From a virus: a DNA stretch of 64,000 nt. The position numbers were made by a program, and so were the translations under genes. The notes under the pieces are model-generated. The model was not told the DNA's origin. It saw only the letters and a list, made by a program, of their open reading frames with translations, and did no database searches. Location: positions 1 through 64,000 of the IMG/VR virus record IMGVR_UViG_3300024496_000028. The stretch is one strand, 5' to 3'. Positions 23,809-32,377 of the stretch are shown here, piece after piece (position 1 is the first letter of the stretch; each line of letters begins with the position of its first letter).

Positions 23809-24899
23809 CAGTATTTCCCCATATCTATTTCTCGGCCTCTGCCTATGGGGCGTTTGCCTTGTTTCTGTTTGAATCTATTGTATTGTGCTAACGCTGTTAT
23901 CATAGATTCCATAGCACCTGCTTTGTATAATACGTATTCGATATTTTCGTAGTTACCGTATTTGAGAAACTCTTGTATAGATTCAAATTTACGGCTTAGG
24001 TTAGATACTAGAGATTTTTCATCCCAAGTTCCCATACCACCGTCTGGACGGATCTGAGCACCTTTCTCTGGATCATTTACTAATATTGCCTCTGCGGCTT
24101 GTCCTGTCATTGGTGCCTGTACTACATAGTTTCCTATGGTAGTGTAGTTTTGATGTGCTAATTGTTGCTTGACATTCTCTGGCGGACCTAATCTATATTT
24201 TATAGCAGCGGCAGACAGATTCATTTTATCTAGTATCTTTCCTGTCTTAGGATCAGATATAACTACAACAGGATCTTTAGTGTTAAGTTCTAATGGACCT
24301 TCATTAACTTCTTCTTTGATTTTTAATCCCGAACGTACAGCATCATATAATTGCTTGGCATACTTGCCTGCACCTGTTATTTCAGTGAATGCTTCTACAT
24401 CTCCTGCTCTAGCAGCATCACGTGCGCCACTAGCACTAATTCCTGCTAGTCCCTCGTCATCGGGATCTCTGTCTCCGCTAGTAACAACATTTATTTCTTC
24501 AAAGTTGTACATGCCGTTGGGCATTTCTACCCCATTATATTTGTCTAGTAGCTCTTTGAATGTGCCAACTCTATCACTGCCACCTACGAATGTGATTTTC
24601 CTGTAACCTTCATCGTACAGTTTAGCAGCGATAGCCATGATAGTGTTTAGGCCAGGATCTGCTGAAACATGTGCGGCATGTTCTGGAAACATCACTCTGA
24701 TAAATTTGATTTTTGTATCAAAGTCTAATGGATTATTTTTTAAGGGTTTTTGTGCGGGGCTAATGAATATTCTATAGTTCTTGTTGGTTTTTGCTAGTGT
24801 ATCAAACACAGCTTTATGCCCTCGCGTGGGAGGATTCATTCTACCAAAACAGAATGCTATAGAATCTCCCGAATCTTCCCATAACTGCTTTAGTCTCAT
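23808..24899 (-). CDS. Nucleotidyltransferase (cytidylyltransferase-like superfamily) with N-terminal tag (363 aa)
   Basis: After the tag MRLKQLWEDSGDS comes the superfamily motif FCFGRMNPPTRGHKAVFD (the HxGH-like signature, about residues 17-33). It resembles nicotinamide mononucleotide adenylyltransferase and phosphopantetheine adenylyltransferase. The C-terminal signature ISASGAR (near 148-154) binds the nucleotide phosphate, and VGGSDRVG lies between. Such enzymes join a nucleotide to a phosphate donor, for example to make NAD. The last 150 residues have no recognised domain and end in a basic stretch. The tag suggests packaging. Confidence 0.75.
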   Translation of the reverse strand: MRLKQLWEDSGDSIAFCFGRMNPPTRGHKAVFDTLAKTNKNYRIFISPAQKPLKNNPLDFDTKIKFIRVMFPEHAAHVSADPGLNTIMAIAAKLYDEGYRKITFVGGSDRVGTFKELLDKYNGVEMPNGMYNFEEINVVTSGDRDPDDEGLAGISASGARDAARAGDVEAFTEITGAGKYAKQLYDAVRSGLKIKEEVNEGPLELNTKDPVVVISDPKTGKILDKMNLSAAAIKYRLGPPENVKQQLAHQNYTTIGNYVVQAPMTGQAAEAILVNDPEKGAQIRPDGGMGTWDEKSLVSNLSRKFESIQEFLKYGNYENIEYVLYKAGAMESMITALAQYNRFKQKQGKRPIGRGREIDMGKY

Positions 24900-25240
24900 T
24901 ATTCGTAATCGCCTCGGTCTATATATCTATGTTGTTCTTGAGCCATTCTCTTAGCTAGTTCTAGAATATCATCTTCACCGAATATGTCATCTTTGACATC
25001 ATCGAGATCATGTTTCTTACAATAAATCACTATGGTCTTTTTAATGGGTTCAACATAGTGATGATAGTCGTCTGGTGACGCAGTGTCTTTATGTTGTTTT
25101 ATAGCAGGAAAGAAAAATTTAGACAAGATATCATTATCGTTGTCGATGAAAAATTTAAGATCAGCTAGATAGTTTATTTCAGGATCTAGTCTATGATCTT
25201 GTTCTTTCTCAAGAGATGCAAAAAGCTCTTGTAATCTCAT
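24899..25240 (-). CDS. Tagged late protein (113 aa)
   Basis: Begins MRLQELFASLEKEQDHRLDP and is acidic and helical, with long stretches of Asp, Glu and His (DDVKDDIFGEDDILELAKRM). It overlaps its neighbours by one base on each side (TAATG type). It may be a scaffold-like or internal protein. No known family. Confidence 0.55.
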   Translation of the reverse strand: MRLQELFASLEKEQDHRLDPEINYLADLKFFIDNDNDILSKFFFPAIKQHKDTASPDDYHHYVEPIKKTIVIYCKKHDLDDVKDDIFGEDDILELAKRMAQEQHRYIDRGDYE

Positions 25241-26388
25241 TACCAGCTCCTACATGACCAGTAACGAGCTTTAGTGCGTGGTCCTGGATTAGCGCAATTA
25301 TGTCTTGCTCTAAATGACTTACGACGAGCAGGATTTGATTTCTTAATACGCATTTTCTTATCACCAAAGTTTACTTTTTTAATGTTGCCGGTCTTTGGAT
25401 CGCGTACATAGACTTTAGATTTTTTAACATCACCGGGAAGTTTTTTACCTAGCGGAACTTCCTTGCCATGATACTTGGCTTCATTCTCGATGCTCTCACC
25501 GCCTACTAGATCTCCTGCGCTAGCCGGACGCTTCATGCGGCCTTTCAGTTGACCGGCTGGACCTTCTTTATGCCCAACAGCAGCGCCAGCAAATGGCATG
25601 TTCATGGCTTCTGTTTCTTGATGTGTGGCTTCTTCTGATTCCATATAATCCCACACTGCTACTAGCATATTTTTAGCTACAGCGATCTTTTCCTGGCACC
25701 ATTCAGGCAAGTTATCGCCTGTCTGTATAAGATCGTCTAAACCGTCTACAGCACGTCTTAGTGTTTCTAGATTGTTGTCGGCCATTCCGGCTTCATCATC
25801 ATACTCGGGATTGTAATCTTCAGTCTTGCCTGCTTTCTTCTTGGCTATAGCAATCGCAGCTTGTTGTGCTGGATTAGCAGCTTCAGGCACACAGTTAGGT
25901 ACAGTCTTGCCGTTCTTCTTTTTGGTGCCTACGGGGTGGTAGCCTTTCCAGCACGGATTGTCTTTAGGATCTTTAAGACCTTCAACTAGTTCGCCTTCAA
26001 GGAATCTCACTCCCTGTGTTTCTAACATCTGTATGGCTTGATCATCTAATTCTACTACGATACCATCTTCGGCAAATCCTACGATATGTGTGCCAATTTC
26101 TAGATCTTCACTAAAACTGATACCAAACTCGTCACCTATAGAAAACCCTTCGTCTGCGTCCTGACTGGTCACGCCTTTGCTAGCAGCTTCTTTATCTAGT
26201 TCTGCTTTTCTCTGTTCTATAGCTTTGGCTATTGTGGGATCACTGCTGGCAACAGGATCTGCTGCTAGATCGTCTAGTGCCTGTTTTTTGGCTGCGTAAT
26301 CGCCTTGCGGGTCGTTGGGATTTAATGCTGTTTCGAACTGTATTACTGACAGTTTTTTTATTGTATTTTGAATATCAGATGTTTTCAT
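25240..26388 (-). CDS. Head-associated protein with conserved C-terminal Cys domain (382 aa)
   Basis: The N-terminal half is acidic and helical (DYAAKKQALDDLAADPVASS). In the middle is NPCWKGYHPVGTKKKNGKTV with a following PNC, a short cysteine element recurrent in marine T4-like phage proteins. The last 50 residues, VYVRDPKTGNIKKVNFGDKK and NPARRKSFRARHNCANPG with a final WSCRSW, form a basic Cys-bearing domain I know from phage head or core proteins of unproven function. A late box lies at 26418-26425, and AAGGATCATACT precedes the ATG. Confidence 0.6.
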   Translation of the reverse strand: MKTSDIQNTIKKLSVIQFETALNPNDPQGDYAAKKQALDDLAADPVASSDPTIAKAIEQRKAELDKEAASKGVTSQDADEGFSIGDEFGISFSEDLEIGTHIVGFAEDGIVVELDDQAIQMLETQGVRFLEGELVEGLKDPKDNPCWKGYHPVGTKKKNGKTVPNCVPEAANPAQQAAIAIAKKKAGKTEDYNPEYDDEAGMADNNLETLRRAVDGLDDLIQTGDNLPEWCQEKIAVAKNMLVAVWDYMESEEATHQETEAMNMPFAGAAVGHKEGPAGQLKGRMKRPASAGDLVGGESIENEAKYHGKEVPLGKKLPGDVKKSKVYVRDPKTGNIKKVNFGDKKMRIKKSNPARRKSFRARHNCANPGPRTKARYWSCRSW

Positions 26389-26417
26389 AGTATGATCCTT
26401 GCCGTGAATTCATACTA

Positions 26418-26425
26418 TATTTATC
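26418..26425 (-). promoter_or_regulatory. Late promoter box GATAAATA (start of the cargo operon)
   Basis: Minus-strand GATAAATA followed by TAGTATG, 30 bases ahead of the ATG at 26388 in the gap between the structural gene and the head protein. It would launch a transcript covering the 25.2 to 19.3 kb operon including the tagged proteins, ErpA and the endolysin. Confidence 0.65.
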
Positions 26426-26437
26426 GTAAACGAATAG

Positions 26438-26782
26438 TTAGTGATTATATCTAATTTCGCGTATCATGCCTTCGATCAGTGTGCCTTTTGCCCTGATCCA
26501 TACGAAATTTCCGTAGAAATTAGCATATCTGGAAGTTATTTGTGTTGTACTGTCGATAGCTGCTAGGTCTTCAAAGCCCTGTACATCAAACCAATCATTT
26601 TCTGTCGGTGATACAGCTAATGTAGCCTGTATGTATACAGCACCTTTGAAATTGTCAAATAGAAATTGTACGGTGTGTAAACCGTCGCCGGAATTGTAAA
26701 ATCCGTCGCCCTGTGCGGGTTCGCTAACGAAATCTCCGTTAGCATGGATCTGTGAAATTAAAACTGTACTTAGTGCTGGCAT
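26438..26782 (-). CDS. Conserved structural protein (114 aa)
   Basis: A beta-rich small protein (TVLISQIHANGDFVSEPAQG, YANFYGNFVWIRAKGTLIEG) ending REIRYNH, a pattern common to small tail or baseplate proteins of marine T4-like phages. The ATG at 26782 has no ribosome binding site. Instead a GATAAATA late box ends 5 bases before it (26788-26795), so the mRNA would begin at or next to the ATG. Confidence 0.6.
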   Translation of the reverse strand: MPALSTVLISQIHANGDFVSEPAQGDGFYNSGDGLHTVQFLFDNFKGAVYIQATLAVSPTENDWFDVQGFEDLAAIDSTTQITSRYANFYGNFVWIRAKGTLIEGMIREIRYNH

Positions 26783-26786
26783 GATA

Positions 26787-27467
26787 TTATTTATCGGTTA
26801 GCACGTAATCGTAAACGTGCCCTACAGCTTCGCCACACCGCAATTTAAGCATTAACAAGGTATGTTCGTCTTTGGCTAGCACGTATCTACGATCCCAGTT
26901 CCAGTTAGTAGTGATAAACCATCTAGATACTGTATCAGTAATCCTGATTTTACCATCTTGTTCTTTAAGCCATTTAATCATTCTGGCTTTTTCTGCCATG
27001 CTAGACACTTTGTGTGGTTGTAGATAAACCCTGTGCTTATATGTATTATCCGGAAATTTTTTTACCAATATTTTGTTTTTATCGGATAATACTGATTCTG
27101 TTCCTTCTTTAGGTGAAACACACAGTCTCAATACACTGGAAAATTTCTCATTGATCTTTTTAAAAATACTAGGATCGTTGGTATAGAAATCAATATTATC
27201 TGATTCTAACCTAAAAGCTAAATCTTCATTGATGTTATACTTTCCTATAAAATCGATGATCTTAAAAATATCATCCGCATTATTAATGGCCTTAGCATAA
27301 AATTTATTTTTTGTGAAAACGTTCCCGCCGATCAGTCGTATGACTTCATCTAGAGATCTAGACCGTATGATAGAGACGCCGGGGACGTTTAGGCTAGACT
27401 TATACAGCCACTTACCGTAAAAACTACGAGTTGTTGTTTTGTACTTCGTCATCGAATAGTTTGCCAT
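26787..27467 (-). CDS. Hypothetical basic protein (226 aa)
   Basis: A basic, aromatic-rich protein that starts inside the clpA-like gene (44-base overlap). The first ATG at 27467 (MANYSMTKYK) has no clear ribosome binding site, and an internal Met six codons later could also serve. The sequence RSFYGKWLYKSSLNVPGVSI and the end WNWDRRYVLAKDEHTLLMLK look conserved, but I recognise no family. A late box for the following gene sits right after its stop. Confidence 0.55.
   Translation of the reverse strand: MANYSMTKYKTTTRSFYGKWLYKSSLNVPGVSIIRSRSLDEVIRLIGGNVFTKNKFYAKAINNADDIFKIIDFIGKYNINEDLAFRLESDNIDFYTNDPSIFKKINEKFSSVLRLCVSPKEGTESVLSDKNKILVKKFPDNTYKHRVYLQPHKVSSMAEKARMIKWLKEQDGKIRITDTVSRWFITTNWNWDRRYVLAKDEHTLLMLKLRCGEAVGHVYDYVLTDK
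26788..26795 (-). promoter_or_regulatory. Late promoter box GATAAATA touching the 26782 gene
   Basis: Minus-strand GATAAATA, then ATATC, then the ATG at 26782. In T4 the late start lies about six bases after the last A of the box, which here falls on the A of the ATG. No Shine-Dalgarno sequence can be in this mRNA. Confidence 0.55.
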
Positions 27468-29769
27468 CTAATACTTTCTTATGCTGCTTCAACGCACGTT
27501 TTTCTAGCTTGGTAAGACCGTCACCTAGATTTTTTACTTCGAATACCAGTTGGTCATTTTCTACTCTAACAAATACTCTTCCGCCATCTTTAAGTTCACC
27601 GAACAAAATCTTACGGCTCAGCGGGCTCTTGATTTCGTTATCGATAACTCTAGCTAACGGTCTGGCACCCATCTTGCTATTGTAACCACGGTCTGCTAAC
27701 CAATCTCTAGCATCATCGTCGATAATGATCTCAACATACTTGTCTTTGATCTGTGTGTTAAGATCTTTCATAAACTTGTCAACGATAATACGTACAGTAT
27801 CTTTAGACAGTTTGTCAAACTTAATAACACTGTCGAGTCTATTACGGAATTCAGGGGCAAAGAACTTCTTAACTGCTTTGTCGTCCTCACCGTCCTTGGA
27901 TAGATCTCCGAAACCAATAGTGTTCTGTTCGTTGTCAGCAGCACCCAAGTTTGATGTCATGATCAAAATAGTATTTCGACCGTCGGCCATCTTACCATTG
28001 CTACCTGTAACAAAACCGTTATCCATCAACTGTAACAGAATGTTAGTAACGTCTTGATGTGCCTTTTCGATTTCATCTAACAGCAACACACAGTTAGGTG
28101 TTTCCTGTAGTTTAGTAATAAGTAGACCTGTGTTATCTTCATAGCCTACATATCCTGGAGGAGCACCAATCAATTTTGCTACAGCATGTTTCTCTTGGTA
28201 TTCGCTCATGTCAAATCTAACTAATGGAATACCTAGTGATTCAGACAGCTTCTTGGCAGTTTCTGTTTTACCTGTACCTGTAGGACCAACGAACAAGAAA
28301 CAGCCCACTGGCTTGTTAGGCAACTTCATACCTGCCTGTGCTACAAATATCTTGTCTACTAGATTAGTGATAGCTTTTTCTTGACCAAACACAGTATTCT
28401 TCATGTTGCTTTCGAGATTTACAAGACTGTTGCTTTCTCTTTCAGAAACAGTTTCAAACGGCATCTTGGTCATTTTGCTGACTTCAAACATGATCTGTTC
28501 TAGATCAACGATGTTGATATCATCGCCTTCTGTTTCTGCATCGGGTCTAATTTTAAATCTAGCAGCAGCACAGTCGATGATGTCGATAGCTTTATCTGGC
28601 AGTTTCTTTTCTGGCATATATTTCATAGATAGTTTAACAGCATTTTCGATAGCAGCATCTGTGATGCGTACTTTGTGATGCTGTTCATAATATCTACGAA
28701 CGCCCTTCATGATCTTGACGGTCAATTCCGGTGTAGGCTCGTCGACATTCACTCTTTGGAATCTACGCATCAATGCGCGATCCTTTTCAAAGTGCTTACG
28801 GAATTCTTCCCATGTCGTAGAAGCAATAACCTTCATAGTGCCTTTAGTCAACATGGGTTTAAGCATATTGGCTAGATCGTTAGCAGAACCATTCGCAGCA
28901 CCGGCACCACTCATCATGTGCGCTTCGTCGATGAATAAAATCACCTTGCCTTTCTTTTCTAAAGCTGCCAACACCGCTTTCCAACGTTCTTCAAAATCGC
29001 CACGATATTTGCTGCCTGCTAGTAGTGCTGAAATGTCTAGTGTATAAACTAAGTGATCGTGTAGGAACTTAGGTACTTTCTTTTCAAAGATCTTGCGAGC
29101 AAGACCTTCTGCGATAGCAGTCTTACCAACACCTGGTTCACCGATCAGTAGTACATTAGACTTGGTTCGTCTAGCCAAAATCAATTGTATATTTTCAATT
29201 TCTTCATCACGACCGATGACAGGATCGATTTTCTTTTGTTTGGCCATCTGAGTAAGATTTACACAGTAGTTGTTAAGTATCTTGTCAAGCTGTGATGGAT
29301 GAATATTGCGTGGCATGTTTTCTTCGTCAGTTTCTTCAAATTTGCCTTGGCAATATTGTATAAATTTTTCTTTGACAATCCCGCCTTTGGTTAGATAATA
29401 AAAAGCGAAACTTTTTCTTTCACTCAAGATCGCAATCAGTACATCTTCTACTTCGATCTTTTGTCTACCGCTAAACAGTGTTTGTGTGAAACTGCGATTT
29501 AACACACGTTCTACACTAGCAGTCCTTCGGGGTTTTTGACCTTTAAGGTCTGTGCGTATTTCATTAAGTTGATTTTTAAGAAATTGTTCTAGATTAGATT
29601 TTATAAAATCACTATTGGCTCCATATTCCTTTAGTGCTTTGATCATGTCATCATCGCACATTATGGCAAAGGTAAGATGTTCTAATGTCACATATTCGTG
29701 TGACAGTTGTTGAGCTAATCCGATAGCACGTTCAAAAATCGCTTGTAACTTTTCACTGGGTTCTAACAT
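27424..29769 (-). CDS. clpA: ClpA-like AAA+ unfoldase (781 aa)
   Basis: Two AAA+ rings as in ClpA/ClpC: N-terminal double Clp repeat (about 1-150), Walker A GEPGVGKT at 210-217 with B motif VILFIDE, then Walker A GPTGTGKT at 495-502 with LLLDEIEKAH at 561-570. SKYRGDFEER is the ring-1 pore loop. The tripeptide IGF at 617-619 matches the ClpP-docking loop of ClpA, so the protein can probably work with host ClpP. No ClpP is in the window. It may unfold host or phage proteins. Ribosome binding site GAAGGTAAT. Close in length to E. coli ClpA (758). Confidence 0.93.
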   Translation of the reverse strand: MLEPSEKLQAIFERAIGLAQQLSHEYVTLEHLTFAIMCDDDMIKALKEYGANSDFIKSNLEQFLKNQLNEIRTDLKGQKPRRTASVERVLNRSFTQTLFSGRQKIEVEDVLIAILSERKSFAFYYLTKGGIVKEKFIQYCQGKFEETDEENMPRNIHPSQLDKILNNYCVNLTQMAKQKKIDPVIGRDEEIENIQLILARRTKSNVLLIGEPGVGKTAIAEGLARKIFEKKVPKFLHDHLVYTLDISALLAGSKYRGDFEERWKAVLAALEKKGKVILFIDEAHMMSGAGAANGSANDLANMLKPMLTKGTMKVIASTTWEEFRKHFEKDRALMRRFQRVNVDEPTPELTVKIMKGVRRYYEQHHKVRITDAAIENAVKLSMKYMPEKKLPDKAIDIIDCAAARFKIRPDAETEGDDINIVDLEQIMFEVSKMTKMPFETVSERESNSLVNLESNMKNTVFGQEKAITNLVDKIFVAQAGMKLPNKPVGCFLFVGPTGTGKTETAKKLSESLGIPLVRFDMSEYQEKHAVAKLIGAPPGYVGYEDNTGLLITKLQETPNCVLLLDEIEKAHQDVTNILLQLMDNGFVTGSNGKMADGRNTILIMTSNLGAADNEQNTIGFGDLSKDGEDDKAVKKFFAPEFRNRLDSVIKFDKLSKDTVRIIVDKFMKDLNTQIKDKYVEIIIDDDARDWLADRGYNSKMGARPLARVIDNEIKSPLSRKILFGELKDGGRVFVRVENDQLVFEVKNLGDGLTKLEKRALKQHKKVLDGKLFDDEVQNNNS

Positions 29770-29770
29770 A

Positions 29771-30265
29771 TTACCTTCTCTTTTTTAGTTTCTTCATTGC
29801 TAAGTCTAACTTCAGTTTACTGACTTTGTCAACAAAACATATACCATCTAGGTGATCGTATTCGTGTTGGAAACATTTAGCCAGATAACCGTCTACTTTA
29901 ATTTCGTGTGTGTTACCTTTGCTGTCTTGGTATTCAGCTCTGACCCATTCAGGTCTTTTGACCATTAGATATAGTCCTGGATAACTTAGACAACCTTCTT
30001 GATCTAGTTTTTCTTCCTGGCTAGTTTCTAATATCTTTGGGTTGAATAACGCAAAGGGTTCTGGGAATCCTTCTATGTTTTTACTACCCATCACAAATAC
30101 TCTTTTAGTAATACCAACCTGATTAGCAGCAAGCCCGATACCATTATTATTAAGCATGAATTCTATCATGGCCTGTTCTAGATATTCGGGATCTTCATCT
30201 ATGCCGAACGCCCAGTTAGTACTAGGAGTAACTAGACTTTCGTGTACACCTAATTTAAATTCCAT
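29771..30265 (-). CDS. def: Peptide deformylase (164 aa)
   Basis: All three family motifs are intact: GIGLAANQVG at 42-51, EGCLSYPG at 90-97 with metal ligand C92, and FQHEYDHLDG at 132-141 with H134, E135, H138. The enzyme removes the formyl group from new proteins at the ribosome; phage versions are known in marine T4-like phages. It begins inside the dnaJ-like gene and ends just before clpA, so it is part of a proteostasis group. Confidence 0.93.
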   Translation of the reverse strand: MEFKLGVHESLVTPSTNWAFGIDEDPEYLEQAMIEFMLNNNGIGLAANQVGITKRVFVMGSKNIEGFPEPFALFNPKILETSQEEKLDQEGCLSYPGLYLMVKRPEWVRAEYQDSKGNTHEIKVDGYLAKCFQHEYDHLDGICFVDKVSKLKLDLAMKKLKKRR

Positions 30266-31088
30266 TTTTTAATTTCTCTACTAGTAGTTTTTGATCTTCT
30301 CTAAGTGTCCTAGGTATAATCACTTTTATTCTAACTAGTAAGTTACCTCTATGCCCTGACCTAGGATGAGGCAAACCTTCGCCTCTACAACTTAATACTG
30401 TGTCGGGTTGTGTTCCTGCTGGAACAGATATAGTGAATGACTTATTATCTAATGTAGTAACTGTGAGGCTAGATCCTAATAGTGCTTCCCATACATCTAC
30501 ACTATGATCGCAGACTAGATCGAGTCCTTCCCTTCGCCATACAGGGTGTGGTATTATCCTTACAGATACTATAAGATCACCCGGTGGAAATCGAGGTATG
30601 CTATGATCACCCATACCTGGATATCTGATCTGTGAACCATCATCGACACCGGCTGGTATATTGATAGATACTAATTTAGTATCACCATTTCTAAAACTAA
30701 CCTGTGCGTCTATATTTTTGCCTGTTAGTACATCTGCTAGTGTGATGTCTACGACGGCTGTTATGTTGGTGTTTCGTTGTGGCTGAGGGCTATTACCAAA
30801 ATGGAAACTGAAAGGTCCGCTGCCAAAGAATGATCCAAATATGTCATCTGGATTCATATTATTAAAAGGATTTCCGCCACCGCCCATGCTGTTGAACGGA
30901 TTGGGATTATCATACTGCCTGCGTTTTTCGTCGTCACTGAGTGTATCGTAAGCTTCTTGTATCGCCTGAAACTTTTTAGGATCACCACCTCTATCTGGGT
31001 GGTGTTTCATGGCTAGCTTACGATACGCAGTTTTAATCTCATCTTGTGACGCGGTTTGCGCAACACCTAATGTACTATAGTAGTTCAT
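30255..31088 (-). CDS. dnaJ: DnaJ/CbpA-type co-chaperone (277 aa)
   Basis: An N-terminal J domain with HPD at 30-32 (AMKHHPDRGGDPKKF), a Gly/Asn/Phe-rich linker (about 65-105) and two C-terminal substrate domains (about 115-275), but no CxxCxGxG zinc repeats. It is therefore a type II protein like CbpA. It would stimulate host DnaK. The start at 31088 lacks a ribosome binding site at the right distance; a sigma70-like promoter (31094-31122) ends 5 bases before the ATG. Confidence 0.9.
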   Translation of the reverse strand: MNYYSTLGVAQTASQDEIKTAYRKLAMKHHPDRGGDPKKFQAIQEAYDTLSDDEKRRQYDNPNPFNSMGGGGNPFNNMNPDDIFGSFFGSGPFSFHFGNSPQPQRNTNITAVVDITLADVLTGKNIDAQVSFRNGDTKLVSINIPAGVDDGSQIRYPGMGDHSIPRFPPGDLIVSVRIIPHPVWRREGLDLVCDHSVDVWEALLGSSLTVTTLDNKSFTISVPAGTQPDTVLSCRGEGLPHPRSGHRGNLLVRIKVIIPRTLREDQKLLVEKLKNGI

Positions 31089-31093
31089 ACTAT

Positions 31094-31122
31094 ATTTTAG
31101 CTGATCTCCTTATTAAGATCAA
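31094..31122 (-). promoter_or_regulatory. Sigma70-type promoter abutting the dnaJ ATG
   Basis: Minus strand: TTGATC (31122-31117), a 17-base spacer, TAAAAT (31099-31094), five bases, then ATG. An AAGGAG lies in the spacer, so it would not be part of the mRNA if the promoter is used. The -35 matches at four of six positions. Confidence 0.5.
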
Positions 31123-31132
31123 GCAATCTTGA

Positions 31133-31630
31133 TTAATTTTTGCTCAATGAACTCCTACCAGGCATACCTGTTGTTGGTGCTGGTGCTGCTGTAGCAGGAG
31201 CCGAAGTATCAGCTGGTGCTGCTCCAAAACTGCTAGGTGAACCAAATGAAGGTGCTGCCGGAGCAGGTGAGTTGAAACCGCTAGATGATGGAGTGCTCGG
31301 TGGTGGTGTATAGGTTGTACCCATTGTAGGTGCTCCGCCATTATTTGCTCCTGCTAGCTTTTCCTGTGTACGACCAAACGCAGCGATACCTAGCACAGCA
31401 CCCATAGCCACATGGAATAATCCTGCGCCTTGGAGTGTAAGTGGTTGCCACTGTGTTGATACATTACCATGTCCTAGAGTCTGTACTAAACTCCAAAGGA
31501 TAGGAGCGACCATGAAGTCGAAAGTACATACTGACATGTACATCCAGCCCATCATAGGACGCCATTTACTATTCATCCAATCTTCTTTTTTCTTTTCGCT
31601 TGCGCTCAATTTTGAATACTCTTCGCTCAT
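31133..31630 (-). CDS. Holin-like three-span membrane protein with Pro/Ser/Ala tail (165 aa)
   Basis: The segment KWRPMMGWMYMSVCTFDFMV followed by APILWSLV, and a last hydrophobic stretch LQGAGLFHVAMGAVLGIAAF, match the three-span holin family (KWRPxxGW signature). The last 70 residues are low-complexity (PPPSTPSSSGFNSPAPAAPS), an unusual long cytoplasmic or periplasmic tail. It lies two genes before the spanin pair. Holins open the inner membrane at lysis. The ribosome binding site GAGGAG is strong. Confidence 0.75.
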   Translation of the reverse strand: MSEEYSKLSASEKKKEDWMNSKWRPMMGWMYMSVCTFDFMVAPILWSLVQTLGHGNVSTQWQPLTLQGAGLFHVAMGAVLGIAAFGRTQEKLAGANNGGAPTMGTTYTPPPSTPSSSGFNSPAPAAPSFGSPSSFGAAPADTSAPATAAPAPTTGMPGRSSLSKN

Positions 31631-31649
31631 TTTTCGCTCCTCTAAAAAT

Positions 31650-31928
31650 TTACTTTGTAGCGTCCTCGTGTATCTTTTTCTGTTGATTGTACCAGTCTAT
31701 CCAAAGATTGTACTTGTTTCTAAGTTCATAATAATGACCATAATTTTCGTTGACATTTTTTAAGATATCACTTAGTTCTGGTTTTTTACCTTTGGGTAGA
31801 TCTTTTAAAGGTTCAGCTGGCACCATCAATTCCGGTGGTACATCTGGAAATTTATAAGTTACTGGTGCTGTAGTCATACAGCCTGTTAGCAGTAGGCCGA
31901 TCGCAGGAAGTATTAGAATCTGTTTCAT
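31650..31928 (-). CDS. Outer-membrane spanin lipoprotein, Rz1-like (92 aa)
   Basis: A signal peptide with a lipobox (PAIGLLLTGC, lipidated Cys near residue 17) is followed by a Pro-rich stretch (DVPPELMVPAEPLKDLPKGK) and a helical C-terminal part. That is the architecture of o-spanins, which with an inner-membrane spanin fuse the two membranes at lysis. It overlaps the end of the 150-residue membrane protein gene by 4 bases, the usual layout of spanin pairs. Confidence 0.7.
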   Translation of the reverse strand: MKQILILPAIGLLLTGCMTTAPVTYKFPDVPPELMVPAEPLKDLPKGKKPELSDILKNVNENYGHYYELRNKYNLWIDWYNQQKKIHEDATK

Positions 31929-32377
31929 TTCTTTTCCTCCGCTGGTCCTTTTACTGCTCGTCTGTAAATTTGTTCAGCTTCGTCTGAAATTTTACATTCG
32001 GCATTGATAACCTTTTCTTTCTCTACTATTCTTTCTTGTATTTCGGTAACAGTTTGTGTTATTACCTTTTGTTTTTTCAATCTTTCTACTTCTAGAGCAG
32101 CATTAGCATCAGCCGATTGCTGTTCTGCTATGGCTAACTTGGCTTGTAATTCCTCGACTCTAGCTCTCCATGCCATTTCAGTAGCATAGCCGCCTTCAAA
32201 AAATACGCCAGCTACAAACATCACAGCACCTACTATCCTTATCATTAAACCATAGTGTTCGATAAAGATTATATGTCTAGCAACAGAACCTAAAATGATT
32301 CCTGCTAGTCCTAGAATTGTTATAGCATGTACAAAAAATTGTAACAAGCTATCGGGAATAAAGGCAAGCCACCACAT
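31925..32377 (-). CDS. Inner-membrane spanin-like protein with coiled coil (150 aa)
   Basis: Two hydrophobic N-terminal segments (FFVHAITILGLAGIILGSVA, MIRIVGAVMFVAGVFFEGG) are followed by a long heptad-like helix from about residue 70 to 130 (ARVEELQAKLAIAEQQSADA, KKQKVITQTVTEIQERIVEK) and a short end with a Cys. This is the shape of i-spanins; the partner lipoprotein follows. Function inferred from architecture and position beside the holin. Confidence 0.65.
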   Translation of the reverse strand: MWWLAFIPDSLLQFFVHAITILGLAGIILGSVARHIIFIEHYGLMIRIVGAVMFVAGVFFEGGYATEMAWRARVEELQAKLAIAEQQSADANAALEVERLKKQKVITQTVTEIQERIVEKEKVINAECKISDEAEQIYRRAVKGPAEEKK

